Assembly (NCBI GenBank): GCA_947095535.1
Contig: OX352774.1
Span: 30,396,496 to 30,460,495, forward strand
Origin: Poecilobothrus nobilitatus
Taxonomy: Eukaryota > Arthropoda > Insecta > Diptera > Dolichopodidae
DNA length: 64,000 nucleotides
Direction: 5' to 3'
Shown here: positions 1 through 11,735 of the stretch, piece by piece
Position numbering within the stretch: position 1 is the first letter of the stretch
How the letters are laid out: each line of letters begins with the position of its first letter
Program-made: the position numbers and the translations under genes
Notes under the pieces: generated by a model
Seen by the model: the letters and a program-made list of their open reading frames with translations, nothing else
The model's database searches: none
Told to the model about the DNA's origin: nothing

Positions 1-1240
1 GTTTGTTTGTTTATTTGTTTGTTTGTTTGTGCCCTTTTCGCGTAAAAACCACCAGTCCGATTGCAACCAAATTTTGCAGGAACGTTCCTACGACCCCGAA
101 AAGTGTTATAGGCTATATAGCGTTTCGGTTCATTAACTCTTTGCGGCCCGAGAGCCATTTAAAGCCGTTTCGTTTTTTCGTTGTCTTGCCTAAACGGTTT
201 GATCGATTGAGTTGCAAATTTGTACAAATGTTCTTCCCAGCATTGGACGGATGCCGAAGAAATTTGGATTCAATATGTTACCAGGATTCGACCCGGCGGG
301 CTTCCAAACAAATTTTTGTTTCCGATTTATTTACAATTTTGTATGGTAGTTTTATGGTCTGAAAAAAAACCTGTGACAAATTTTTATGAAGATCCGGTCA
401 CCCGTTTGGGCACGAGAGCCGAACAAAGTTCACTAAATTTTTCTGTTGTCCTGCTAAAACGGTTTGACCAATTGAGTTGGAATTTTACAATAGTGTAGCT
501 CTTTACCACCGGAGCTCACTGAGTTGATTTGGTTTCGATCCATTAACCCGTTTCGGCACCAGGGGTCAGTGAAATTTTGTAATTTAGTTAGTTGTCGCAC
601 TTAAACTGTTTGGCCAATTGAGTTAAAAATTTATCAAAGTGTAGCTCTTTACCGCAGGAGCTCACTGAGTTGATGTGCTTACGATCCATTAACCCCTTTC
701 GGCACCAGGACTCAATGAAGTTTTTCAATTTCTTTGTTGTCGCGCTTAAACGGTTTTGCCAATTGATTTGAAAATTTACAAAAGTGTAGCTCTTTACCAC
801 AGGAGATTACTGAGGAGATTTGGTTACGATCCATTAACCCGTTTCGGCACCAGGGCTCAATAAAAATTTTTAATTTCTTTGTTGTCGCACTTAAACCGTT
901 TTACCAATTGAGTTGAAAATTTACAAAAGTGTAGGTCTTTATAACACAAGCTTTCTGAGTTGATTTGGTTACGATACATTAACCCATCAGGCTTCAGGCC
1001 ATGAAGTGTCTCATTTTTTGTGTTGTGCTTAAACGATTTGACCAATTGAAAATTTGCACAAGTATTCCACTTTGGCACACAAACTCATTCAATAAATTTT
1101 GTTGTGATACATTTCGACACGATAGACTGTCAAAAAAAAATTTTGTTTCTAATTTCGGTCTAATTTGGGAGGATGAATTTATGGTTCTAAATAAAGCCTG
1201 TGACAAAATGTTTGTTAACGTTTATTAATCCATTTCCGCA
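1..1240. repeat. Decayed tandem array, unit about 145 bp
   Basis: The motif GTGTAG(C/G)TCTTTA recurs at 493, 639, 784 and 929, spacings of 146, 145 and 145 bp. Each unit also carries CCATTAACCCGTTTCGGCAC, a CTTAAACGGTTTG-like block and CCAATTGAGTTGAAAATTTA. Units before 480 and after 1000 are recognisable but more diverged and have unequal spacing. The array begins with a (GTTT)n run at 1-30. Short reading frames here are by-products of the repeat and I do not regard them as genes. Confidence 0.85.
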
Positions 1241-1900
1241 CGAGCACTTATTAATAATATTTTGCCTAATTTTGTGTATTGTAATTATTATTAAAAAGAT
1301 ATTTCCAACACTCTTTACTTTTATCTATACTGTTTCTAATATTCCATAAAAACCTTTCAGTGCAAATTTCTAATATAGAACAGTAATTAAAGTAACCTTA
1401 TTAAGTATCTTAAGAATACTGTTTTTAAGTCTTAACAACATAACATTTTCATGTTAAAAAACGGAAACAATCTCCTACATTAGACAATCATCATGTCATC
1501 ATTCAGAAATGCATTACTTAAATGTGGTCTTTACATGTGGTCTACCTATATAAGATGCATGTGTATAACATGTTTCCCATAAAATATCATTGAAATATGT
1601 ACATATAGTATGTATAATATCCGTATATTTAAAAATACTATAAACTTAATCAATTAAATTAGAAAACATATTCACATTTCTGTACATCATTTAATCAAAA
1701 ATGAGTACATACATATTTAAAGAACAGAAAACCTTACATTCTTATCCATATACAATTTTTACACATATTTTTAGCCAATCAATTTGGAAGCATAATTTTA
1801 CTAAACGTAAAAAAATTCTGGTTGATTTATAAAGGTAAAAAACAATCATGTATTTTTTATATTGAAAATATGTTAAACAGAACCTGAGATGTATGCATTT
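1241..1900. other. AT-rich stretch without recognisable features
   Basis: Nothing gene-like was seen on either strand. The sequence is simple AT-rich DNA with TACATA-type motifs. Confidence 0.6.
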
Positions 1901-1904
1901 AAAA

Positions 1905-2360
1905 AAAAGTTTTTTCAAAATGTGAAGAGCTGTCGGTGCTGTAGGATCTCCAACAGTGAGGGTACATGAAAAAGTTGTTCTACAACATTACTCTTTTAAG
2001 AGACCTATGCATAGTTAATATTTCATTGCTCTTTATTAAACAGTATATGAGTTTTAACAGACGAAGGGACAGAGCGAACTTAATAACAAATTTTTCAAAA
2101 TGTGCTTAAAAAGATAATTCACCAAAACATGAAGTGACATTACTTACAAAAAAAAATTGATTACATTATGGTCTTTTATAATTTAAATACGATTTTATGT
2201 TTCGGTATTAACGCATATTAACGAATATATAAGTTTGGAAAACAGACGGAGGGACAGAGCGAACCTAATAACAAATTTTTCAAAATGTGCTTAAAAGGAT
2301 AATTCACAAAAACATGAAGTGACATTACTTACGAAAACAAATGTACTACATTATGGTCAT
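1905..2360 (+). repeat. Family A 3' fragments, terminal part duplicated
   Basis: The segment matches the 3' part of family A: AAGAGCTGTCG, then GAAAAAGTTGTTCTACAACA, AGAGACCTA and ACAGACGAAGGGACAGAG. The end piece (2057-2175) is repeated at 2242-2357, 185 bp further on, including the downstream tract CATGAAGTGACATTACTTAC. That tract is not part of the other family A copies, so the duplication happened after insertion. Confidence 0.7.
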
Positions 2361-2640
2361 AATTGAAATTCACTTCGCCGTCATTGTGTACTCAATAGAT
2401 TATTGATTCCTTTAAAAAATTTTTGTAGAAGAATTGTCTCTAATTCTTGGCTCTGTTTATTCAATTTAACTAAAACTAATAAAAAATAGAATATAAACTA
2501 CCATAAATGCATAAATACAAATATAAATGAATATAAACTACCATAAATCTGTAAATGCATAGTAATAAGGTAACTATATTAATTAAATTATATTAACGCA
2601 GAAACAAAAGTTAATAATTTTTATTTCATAAAGCCAATAA

Positions 2641-2673
2641 AGTACTCCGTGCAACGCCGGGTACTCTGCTAGT
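2641..2673 (+). mobile_element. Helitron-like 3' end
   Basis: An imperfect hairpin with arms AGTACTCCG (2641-2649) and CCGGGTACT (2657-2665) is followed 3 bases later by CTAG and then T. A hairpin shortly before CTRR, with T as the next host base, is the classic 3' end of Helitrons. I could not place the matching 5' TC end, so only the terminus is annotated; the non-autonomous body would lie to the left. Confidence 0.5.
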
Positions 2674-2699
2674 ATAATATAAAGCTAATGCACACAGAA

Positions 2700-3075
2700 C
2701 GGTTCATATCAATATTCTGAATTACAAAATTCTGAAATTACAAAATTTAAGTTTTTTTTTTAATGGTTTGTTGTTAAAATGTACACGAAAAAAAAAAATT
2801 ATAAGAGGTGGTTGGTTAAAAATCAGGGTTATATTTTTTTTCCACTATATCTACCTATATTATGTCTATATGGGAGATTCTGAATTAGATGGAATTTTAT
2901 AGTGGGTTACATAATAAAATTGTTTATATATGTTTATACAAAATTCTGAATCAGAAGGGATTTTATAGTTGGTTATAAAATCAGGATTACACGCTTTTCT
3001 TAAAATATTTCCAAATTTATATACGAAATTTAGAATTAGGAGAGATTTTATAGTTGTTCAAAAATTCAGACATTG
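2700..3075 (+). repeat. Family D repeat, degenerate tandem units
   Basis: GATTCTGAATTAGATGGAAT, TTCTGAATCAGAAGGGATTT and TTTAGAATTAGGAGAGATTT each precede a TTATAGTTGG-like block at spacings of roughly 70-90 bp. Related blocks occur near 33,100, 34,910 and 53,285-53,505. Confidence 0.55.
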
Positions 3076-3100
3076 CCCCCACTTGGTAGCCCTCATTTTT

Positions 3101-3826
3101 AGCACATTTCCAAATGTGTCTATTGGTTTCACTCTGTCTGTCCGTCTGTTTACAAAACTTTTACACCGTTAAGGATAGAGAAAAAGAATTTAGGTCTAGG
3201 TAGGTCTCATAAAAAGATTAATGTTATAGAATAACTTTTTCATAAAGCCAATTTAATTAATTACAGAACTGCAGCCCCTCCAACTTTAAAAAAGCCCAAT
3301 TTTAAATGCGGATATCCATGTCCCACTTAACATTTTTTCAATCTGAAAACGCCATTCGTCAGAATTTTTTTAATCTTTGTAAATCAATATCAAAATTATA
3401 AAATTTTTTTAAAATTTAGTATATAAATTTACTGTTATGTGAAAACAAATTTTGCATGACTTTTCTACCTTCATAATTCTGGCACGATTTTAGATAGGCA
3501 CTTGAAATTTAAAGACAAGAAAGAACTTTTAGAATTAATATATGTTTTTTAGACATCTGCAAGTTAGGCACCTGTACAAAATTTTCTTCGGCAAGATATG
3601 AAAATTAAAGCTTCAGTAATATATTTTTAAGTGTGTTAACGGTTTTTCATAGTTATATAAAGTTCGGGACTTACAGCCACTCAAAATTGAAAAAATCCTA
3701 TTTTCACATTTTTTCTTATAAGAAATTTTCAAATTTTGGTGCAAGCCACAATTCTAAACAGTTTGAATTGTCTTTTGGAAATGTGCGCTTTTAAAAACCG
3801 TTGGTTTACATTTTGCCTTGCTTTTG
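3101..3826 (-). repeat. Family A element, reversed and internally deleted
   Basis: Read on the minus strand it starts with CAAGGCAAAATGTAAACCAA and AGCGCACATTTCCAAAA (about 3826-3775) and ends with GACGGACAGACAGAGTGAAA and GAAATGTGCT at 3101. Both family ends are present but the interior is shorter than the 1.25 kb copy at 50523-51772. No protein is encoded. Confidence 0.75.
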
Positions 3827-6129
3827 TTTAAAATTAAAATCAAAGTTTTAGAATTGTTGATTTTAGTCCGTTTACATTTTTTTGCTATCTTTAACGAGTT
3901 TCTTAATTGTGATTTTATTTGTAAAAACTGTTTAATTTGGGTTTTCAGAAAAGATTTAATTTTATGTATCATATAAATGATCAACTTTAATGTCATTAAA
4001 TTGAATTATGATGTAGAAGTATTCAAAAAAAATTATATGACTATTTACTAAATAGATACATATTTATAGATACAGCAAGATTGAATTAATAATTAGCTTA
4101 ACAATAAAATTAATTTATTTATCTTCATAAAGACAATACAATCTAATAATAATTAAATTTTAATTAGTTTCTTTTTTGCAATTTAAAAAAACTATTGACT
4201 CATATTTTTCACATCTTAAATTTTTTACCGACCACGAATGTATAAAGTAGGTATTGTTTTCATACCAAAAAATTTGTATCGGAGATTTTTCTAAATACGC
4301 ATTGCTCCGGTGCGTAGAAACTTAAAAAAAATAATAAATTTTGTGATTGCATGATGCCCGTGTGTGTGGTTATGTCTGTGGGCCCGTATACAGCCTAAAC
4401 GTCCGAGCGAAATTTTTTGAAATTTCATATTTAAGGTTTTGAAGTAAATATCTCGGATTGATAAGCTTTTGCAGAAAAACGGACACGTGCAAGTGATAGT
4501 TTAATAATGTACTTTTTAAGATTTTCCGAATATTTCGTAACAAAACAATATTATGAGAAAAATGATTAAGAAATAGTCGCTACACATGTAAAAAGCAACA
4601 AGCCATAGAACATTTTTTGGTCCGCCTAACTTTGAGTTTTATTGATTTTTTTAAATATTTTTTAAATAAATGCTTGAAATGCAGGATCAAAAACCAAAAA
4701 AAAAAATCAATAATTTTGTAAAAAAAAAATGAATCATTAAATTTATTTTGTTCTGTATCAATGGAAAAAGTATTGTTTATTGTAATTCTGATTAATAACT
4801 AATAAAAGTAACAATAGCAGTCATGACAATATAATACTACTAAAGTAATAGAATGATTGTTGAAAAAAATAATTCCTTACAATACAAAATACTTTCTTAT
4901 TGTTTTATTGTTTAAATATTGTTCTTTTTTTGAACAATAATTTTGAAAAAAGAGAAACAAAAAAGAATTGAAATAAATAAAAAATTACACTTGATCTATT
5001 GTATATTTTATTCTTTTTTATTTTTCTAGGAACAAAAATAGTAAAAAAAAAATTATTTGTGATAATTTAGAAGTGTATTCCTTTTAATGTTCTCTCGACT
5101 CGGCTTGTGTAAGCTATTGTAAGAGATAATAGAACATAAATAATATATTGGTGCGTCATCTGTTGTCTAATACAAGAATTATTTAATTTTTTATAACCGT
5201 ACGATAAGTATCGGGTATAATAAAATTACTTCTCCGTTTGTAACACCTCGAAATAAACGAGCTAGATCTAAAATTTCCAATTTTCTGAACGATGCATAAT
5301 TTAATAGAAACTAAGTAAGTTTTGGTCATTAAATACGTATAAAAGTAATTTTGTTAAAAATCTTCCTGAGATATCGTAATAAGGAACACAAAAATTTTTA
5401 TAAAAATGCTATTTTAAAGATTCAAAATGTTTATTTTTGAATTAAACTTTTTTTTTATGTTTTACGATTGCAATAGACAATTTATTTGTTTTTTTAAACT
5501 ATTTGAACCGTAGATTTATTTGAAGTCTATGTTCAATGTTTTAACAATTTTTTGTTTTCCTTTATTTTCAACATAAATATTTCAGAGAAAATTATATTTT
5601 TCTTCATCAGATTTTCATGGAGTTAAGTACAATACGAATTTAAAAAGGAAAATTAAAATAAAAAAGAAAACAAAAAACAAAAAAGGAAACGAAAATAATA
5701 AGAGTTTAAGTGTTTAAAATTGACAATATTTATTTTTATATTGTCAAAATGAAAATAAATTAATTTTTTTTATTTCTCAATTTTTTAATGCAATTTAATT
5801 TTCAATATATATATACATAGTGTTTATACAAGATATAAGGATTCAAGGGAGCTTTAATGACGTTTCAGGTATTTTATAAGAGAAATGACAAGAATTTATT
5901 GAAAAGCGCATATCGTCCTATTTCGGTTTTTTTTTTACGATAATTTTCTGATTATATGAACACGATCCTTTTCATTTTTAGTTGCCAGAATTGTTCATTT
6001 TGGGTTATGGGTTTAAATATTTTAATGATTTTTAGCTACTTTTTAAATTTAGTCGTTTGATACTTTGTTAGTAATTTCAATACTTAAGGTTTTATGCAAT
6101 TTATGAATAACGCAATAAAAAATTATTCT
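3827..6129. other. AT-rich non-coding stretch
   Basis: No gene or clear element was recognised. A slightly more GC-rich patch at about 4370-4500 (ATGTCTGTGGGCCCGTATAC) might be an old repeat, but I found no partner for it in the window. Confidence 0.5.
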
Positions 6130-7430
6130 TACACTTATCCAAATAATGTTATATGGTAACAAATTTTTGAGACATTATCAACAAAATACAAGAAATAACA
6201 GTTTTTTAATCGAAAACGGTCTACAACAGGGCATTGTTAATGCACCGATTCTTTTTTCAATCTACTTAACAGACCTGCTGCATTTATTCGAGTAAAAGGT
6301 AATAACTATTCATTAGCTTTCGCTATTGTAGTTTATTTTGCGGATAACATAGTAAGTATAATACAATCCAAAGTACAAAAAATGTTTAACATAATTCTGG
6401 ACTATTGCAAAATCTGGATATTTAAGATAAACTTTGATAAATGAGGAACACCTAATGCTATTTCGTAACACGATTCAGATGTAAGAAAAAATTGGAAAGA
6501 TTTTTCTATAAAATCCCCAACTAATTCACCTCTAGCAAACAAAAAGGTTGTTAAATATCTCGGAGTTTCTCTATAACGTAATTTGAACTACTCTGAGCAC
6601 ATAAAATACACAACCTCCAAAGATAACAAGTCTTTCATGATAGCAAAAAAACTATTTTATAACAAAAACTTAAGTAGTGATAGAGTAAAAATAATATGTG
6701 TCAAACATTAATAAGCCAACACTTGCAAATGGTGTACCAATATGGTACAACATCAGCGCAAGTTTAATAGAAAAAATACGCAAATTCGAAAGAAAGTGTA
6801 CAATAGTTTGTATTGATAAATCTAAAAACCTCGAATACGGCTAGAAACATTGTTACTCAAATAAATATTTGTATAAGGAAGCAAAAATCATAAGAATCGA
6901 CAATTTTCTTCTAAAATTGATTTGAAACCATTATGAGAGAGCACAAAACACTCCAGAAAACGGTCTAATATCTTATATATTCCACCATAATGAGGAGTAC
7001 ATTAAAAAGACTATGCTCATGGGATTTATTATCCCTGAGCATTTCATCGTTTTGGATAAAAACGTTTATATTCAAAACCAAAATCATGTCCCTATACTAT
7101 ATAGCTATAGTAGCCGGGCAACATGCAAAACTATCGAATATAACCCGGGTAACATTAACGGAGATTACTTAAAATACGAAATGAGTATTCCTTACAAGGA
7201 AACATTAATTAAAAGAAACTATTGGTGGTTGGCATCAACATAATTACAATAATACATGTCCATATGGACTAATAGAAATAAAATAGAAATAGAAATTAGG
7301 TTAAGTTAGTTTAAATTAAGTTAAGTAGGTGATGCAATGCAATGATTTAACATAAAAAACTTAAAACCATAGGTAATAAAAAAAGATTGTGAAAAAATTA
7401 AATAAAAGTTTAATAAAAAAAAGAAATATT
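6130..7430 (+). pseudogene. Broken non-LTR retrotransposon (LINE): RT and 3' end
   Basis: Frame-by-frame reading gives reverse transcriptase pieces: GLQQGIVNAPILFSIYL (about 6220-6270), then YFADNIV near 6340 where LINEs have Y-x-D-D. These are followed by a Cys/Trp-poor thumb region (KKVVKYLGVSL, about 6540) and FYNKNLSSDRVKI. Stops and frameshifts interrupt the frame (for example near 6293, 6443 and 6575), and the catalytic second Asp reads Asn. The last 76 codons, 7013-7243, are intact and include TCKTIEYNPGNINGDYLKYE and NYWWLAST. An A-rich tail region follows to about 7430. This is a dead LINE of the Jockey/I-like group; the exact clade is uncertain. Confidence 0.75.
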
Positions 7431-7558
7431 TATGATTTTTGAATTTCCACAATCCACATGATCTGTCTCAACTTAGTTTATATTCATTTAATTGATATCT
7501 TTATCAGTTTGATATAATAATAGAATGTAAATGATAGTAGTTAAAATAAACAATTATT

Positions 7559-7825
7559 TTATTTATTTATTTATATTAATATTACACACTTAAATGTAAT
7601 GTAATATTATTGAACCATCGGCTACTAAGGCCATTATAGGTTTTTATACTATTATTAAATTATATACTAATATTATTTAATTTGTTTATATTATATACTA
7701 TATATTTACATTATATTTGGTCTTAATAGGGGTATGTAAAGAAAAAAACACTTACGACCTGTGCAGAGATCGAACCCACACTCCTTCGGTTAATACGCCA
7801 CACGCCTACCCACTTTTCTTCCCGC
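7559..7825 (-). mobile_element. tRNA-derived SINE
   Basis: On the minus strand the head has an A-box-like GTAGGCGTGTGG and a B box GGGTTCGATC (complement of positions about 7769-7778), followed by a body with AATGGCCTTAGTAGCCGATG and an (AAAT)n tail at 7559-7572. This matches the plan of the better preserved SINE at 54241-54491. I could not define the target duplication. Confidence 0.55.
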
Positions 7826-10800
7826 AGGTTGACTAGATGCACCTGATTTAAGGCTTTCATATCATCTATCTAAGGCTTTCATTTCTATATCTTTGCGGTG
7901 GGTTTTCCATTAAATATTTTTGTTAGCGGTTTTTGTTCAAGATGATCATTAGGTATGAACTTTAACTTTCGTATTTTTATGTATGTATTAGCAAAGCAAT
8001 TCAAAATGAGTTCAACATTTTTTTCTCGAATGTATTTAGGTAATTAGGTAATTTTTCTAATACTTTTTTAAGCTTCAGATTTTTGATTTAAAAATTACTT
8101 CTGGTTTAATTAACGTATGTATTCATGTAATTTCTTTGTTGTTTGACCATGACTGTTCATTTACAAATAAGCTTACGTATTTAAGGTTACATTTTTAAAC
8201 TTTCCTTATTATGATATTAATATAATTCCAGAATTTTTTTTAAATTTCTTTCAAAGAAGTTCTATTATTAAATGAAAACATTTAAAATTTCCCAAAGAAA
8301 AAAAAGGTTTTAAAAGTTTTCTTTTTTTTTCTTTTTTTTTGTTTTTATTGTTTATTATTTTTAATTTATTGTTTCTTGAAATTTGTTGGTTGTTAATTTA
8401 ATCTCTTGAAATAATCAGGTCGTATCGTGAAATAATATAACTTGGGAAAACTTAGGAAAACTTCAAAACAGTAAAAGGAAAACTGATATGAAGAAAGTAT
8501 CAGCGTAAACATAATTTTTTTGTGGTTACTTTTTCATGAAATATTCTTTGACCCAAATTCTATGGGTGTTTTCTTAAATTCTTTTTCTAAAAGAAAAAAG
8601 AAAATAAAAATTAAATTTTTTTGATATTATAAAATTTTTTTGCAATTTAATTCAACCCATAGAGTAAGAATAATGTTGGTAATAAAATTTATATTGTTCG
8701 TATGTAAAAAAAAAAATTGTGATTTTTATAAATTGAATGACGTCAGATTATAAAAAAGTCTATGAACTTTTTTTAAAGCACTTAATGTACCTACATACAA
8801 TTATTTTTTTAATTTAATTTTGAAAAGGAGTGTTTTTTCTTTCAGAAAACTTTTCAGACCTTAATTCCAAATAAATATAAAGACAAAGATGATTAAAATT
8901 GTAATTAGGCTATTCAAAAAAAAACTGAAAGAAATGGAAAATGTACTTTAAAAAATAAGAATACTTGTAGCTACAGATCATAATTGCCAAAAATTTAAAT
9001 AATTAAAGAAATTATAAGCACTTAGACAGATATCTCTATATTTTTAAGATTTTTGTTTTTACAGGAGCAGATATGAATCAAAATACACTGAATAGATTAG
9101 GTAGGGGTATGATTAAAATGACCAAATAATAGGTTAGTACTATTGAACTCTTTGGGCAATGGAAGATTCTGCTATGGAATAAAAATAGGTTTAAAGCAGG
9201 ATTATAATAAACGAAGTTGTTGATTTTCTCCTTAAATTTTTTGTAAATTAAAAATGTTATCATCCGCAATTTTAGGAAATACATGAGGTTCAAGATGGTT
9301 CCACATTCACGATATTCGAGTCCCAAATAAATTACCATATACTGAAATTTCTCATCTAGGAAATTGAATTACGTGCACAGAGAATGCTATCCTTGTTTCT
9401 CTTTGGAAAACTTTGAGTGGAGGCATAAAAAAGACGAAAAGCAGGCAGATTAAAAAATTTCTTAGAGATATATTCCAAAGTTCTGCAGAAATAATTCACA
9501 TGTTATGCCCAAAAATATTATTACTCTCAGCTGTAACGAATATAGATTTCAGCTGTAGCGAATCAGAATCTTAGTTAATGCGAAATCAATTGTGATTGAT
9601 TGCAAAAGCAATCATTCTTTAAGTATTATAAATTTGTAAGCATTATGAGCATTAATGAGAATTCATGGAGACGGGTAGACGAACAGTGTGAAACTGTTAA
9701 CCAAATTATTCAAAATTTTGTTTGACAAATGTGCTGAAAATATTCTATATATAAATAAAAAAAAACTTTAATATGAATTTCAGGTCTTAACGTAATTTAT
9801 AACAATTATGATTAATAAATTTTATATGAGTAATAATTTAGTAATTTTAAATATTGATGTCGTTTTAGAATTTCAAACGTGCATCAAGGGTAATATAAGA
9901 AAAAAAATTTTCTATAAATCAATACGAGGAAAAAATAATATATTTCATTTTCCTCCCAAAAAAAAAAAACATCACTAATTAATTTTTTTCTTTTTAAACA
10001 ATTTCATTCTCTAAAAATATTTTTCTTAAAATTTATATCCTTTTTGTACAATATAATATAACAGTGATTGGTTTCTAAATATCTTATTTTTTATCAGGTC
10101 TCTTTTAACACAATATTTTAATCGTGGTTATATTTTCATTCAAAATTCGTAACCTTCATTTAGAATCAATTAAATTTAATCTTTAGGAAAATGCTTTATA
10201 CTTCATTTTCCTTGAAACAAACAAATAAATAAAGAAAGTTTTTTTTTCCCTGTAGTCAAAGTGTTTAGAGTATTAAACCTACTATCAAAAAATATCCAGG
10301 TAATAACAACAGGAACAAAAAAAAAAAATATATATAGAACACAATGAAACAAAAAACAAAAATTAATTCTATAACCATCTTAAGTGATTATTTTTTGTAT
10401 GATGTCCTACTGTCATTATCACCGTTTGAATTAATTTTTCATTCATTTACTGCTTCATCTTATTACTAAATGTTGTATAAAGTTTCAAAGGTTGTAGCAG
10501 GTAATGGTAGTGGTGTAGTGTCAGGATTTAAATAGATTTTAATATAATAAGTTATACGAATTGATGGTTTGGTTTACTGAATAAAGGGATCATCATATAT
10601 ATATATATATGTAAATTGTTATAGGTTTCAGTATAGTGGTTGTATTAAAAAAAATTAAAATTTTTTTAGGAAAACTTCATTTAAGTTGGATGATTTACAA
10701 TAAGTATAAGGTTGGCTACTGAATAATTTTATTGAAGTCAAATAAACAATTTTACAGTTAACCTAAAATTATTGGATTATACAGTCCTTGTCTATATTAT

Positions 10801-11305
10801 TGAACAGATCAAGTAAATAAAAATTTGGTATAGGATCTTTTACATTTTGGGTGGACTCAAAAGTGAGTGGATATTTGAGTGTTTTTAAAAGTCAATGATA
10901 TTGTAAATATGACAAAGGGTTAGGAAGAAGAATTTTTAATAATAGAAGAATGTATTTATTCATTTTAGAAGACAAAATGCGGAAAAAAAAAGTTATAAAA
11001 ACGATAGAAGAAAATTCGAAAAGAGTGAAGAGAATATAATAACTGAAGACCCTGAAAATCTTATTTTAGGTTATCAAAAAATTATGATCTAGAATATTTG
11101 TAAATAAAGTTTAAATTATTGATATTAGAGATAAATTTGACAACAGCTTTTCCAAAATAGTATAATTTTATCATATTAAAAATATTTTTGATTATAATTC
11201 ATTTTAAAATGGTATTCAAAAGATATCTCGGTAAGACAAAGAACACAGAGGTTATAAAGAGCTCATAGAGTCTTATGCATGTAAGTGACTACTGTATAAA
11301 ATAAA
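7826..11305. other. AT-rich non-coding stretch
   Basis: Only simple-sequence and unrecognised DNA was seen. An 86-codon minus-strand frame at 9078-9338 has no recognisable domain and no splice context that fits the axotactin-like gene. Confidence 0.5.
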
Positions 11306-11735
11306 ATATCTGTCAAGAATTACGAAAATCAAATTGTTCAACACAGGTGTGAAATTGCTACTTCTATAGGCGATATAAAACTCGATATAGATTGATAGCA
11401 TAAATAAAATAGAATGGTTTGTTAACAAATTCTTAAGAATAATATGTAAAGTCTTCTGTATAAGGGTGATAAAAAACTGGGAATTCTGGAATATTATAAG
11501 ATGAGAGTATTACCTACCAATATTAACCAATATTAACAATCATAAAATGAAAAAAATGGCATTAGTTTGATCACATTTAATAGGTTAATCACGATGCAGA
11601 CTTTTGAATGGAGCCCTTAAAGTAAAAAAAATTTAAGAAGACCACAAAAAAGATATACCAAATAAAATTCAGAAAGAATTAGAAAAAGTTAGAGTAATTT
11701 AGCCGCCTGAGTGAAGACTTAAAATAGAAAAAGAT
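11306..11735 (+). pseudogene. Decayed RTE-like LINE tail
   Basis: Fragments in shifting frames read KIKLFNTGVKLLLL, then INKIEWFVNKFLRIICKVFC (from about 11395) and FEWSP...LRRPQKRYT (about 11605-11660). The order matches the end of many RTE-class LINEs: a 'fNt-vksvLLYG' strand, a 'kiq-FvNkcLRrIl' helix, and 'ew-P-gkrrrGRPkkrw'. Multiple stops and frameshifts make it inactive. Confidence 0.6.

Noticed and set aside
7741..7825. Considered as a functional tRNA gene
   Set aside because: The B box is good, but the acceptor stem does not pair and a SINE body and tail follow.
9078..9338. 86-codon minus-strand frame considered as a missing LamG3 exon
   Set aside because: It lacks LamG strand motifs and does not fit the required phase 0 entry in a recognisable way.
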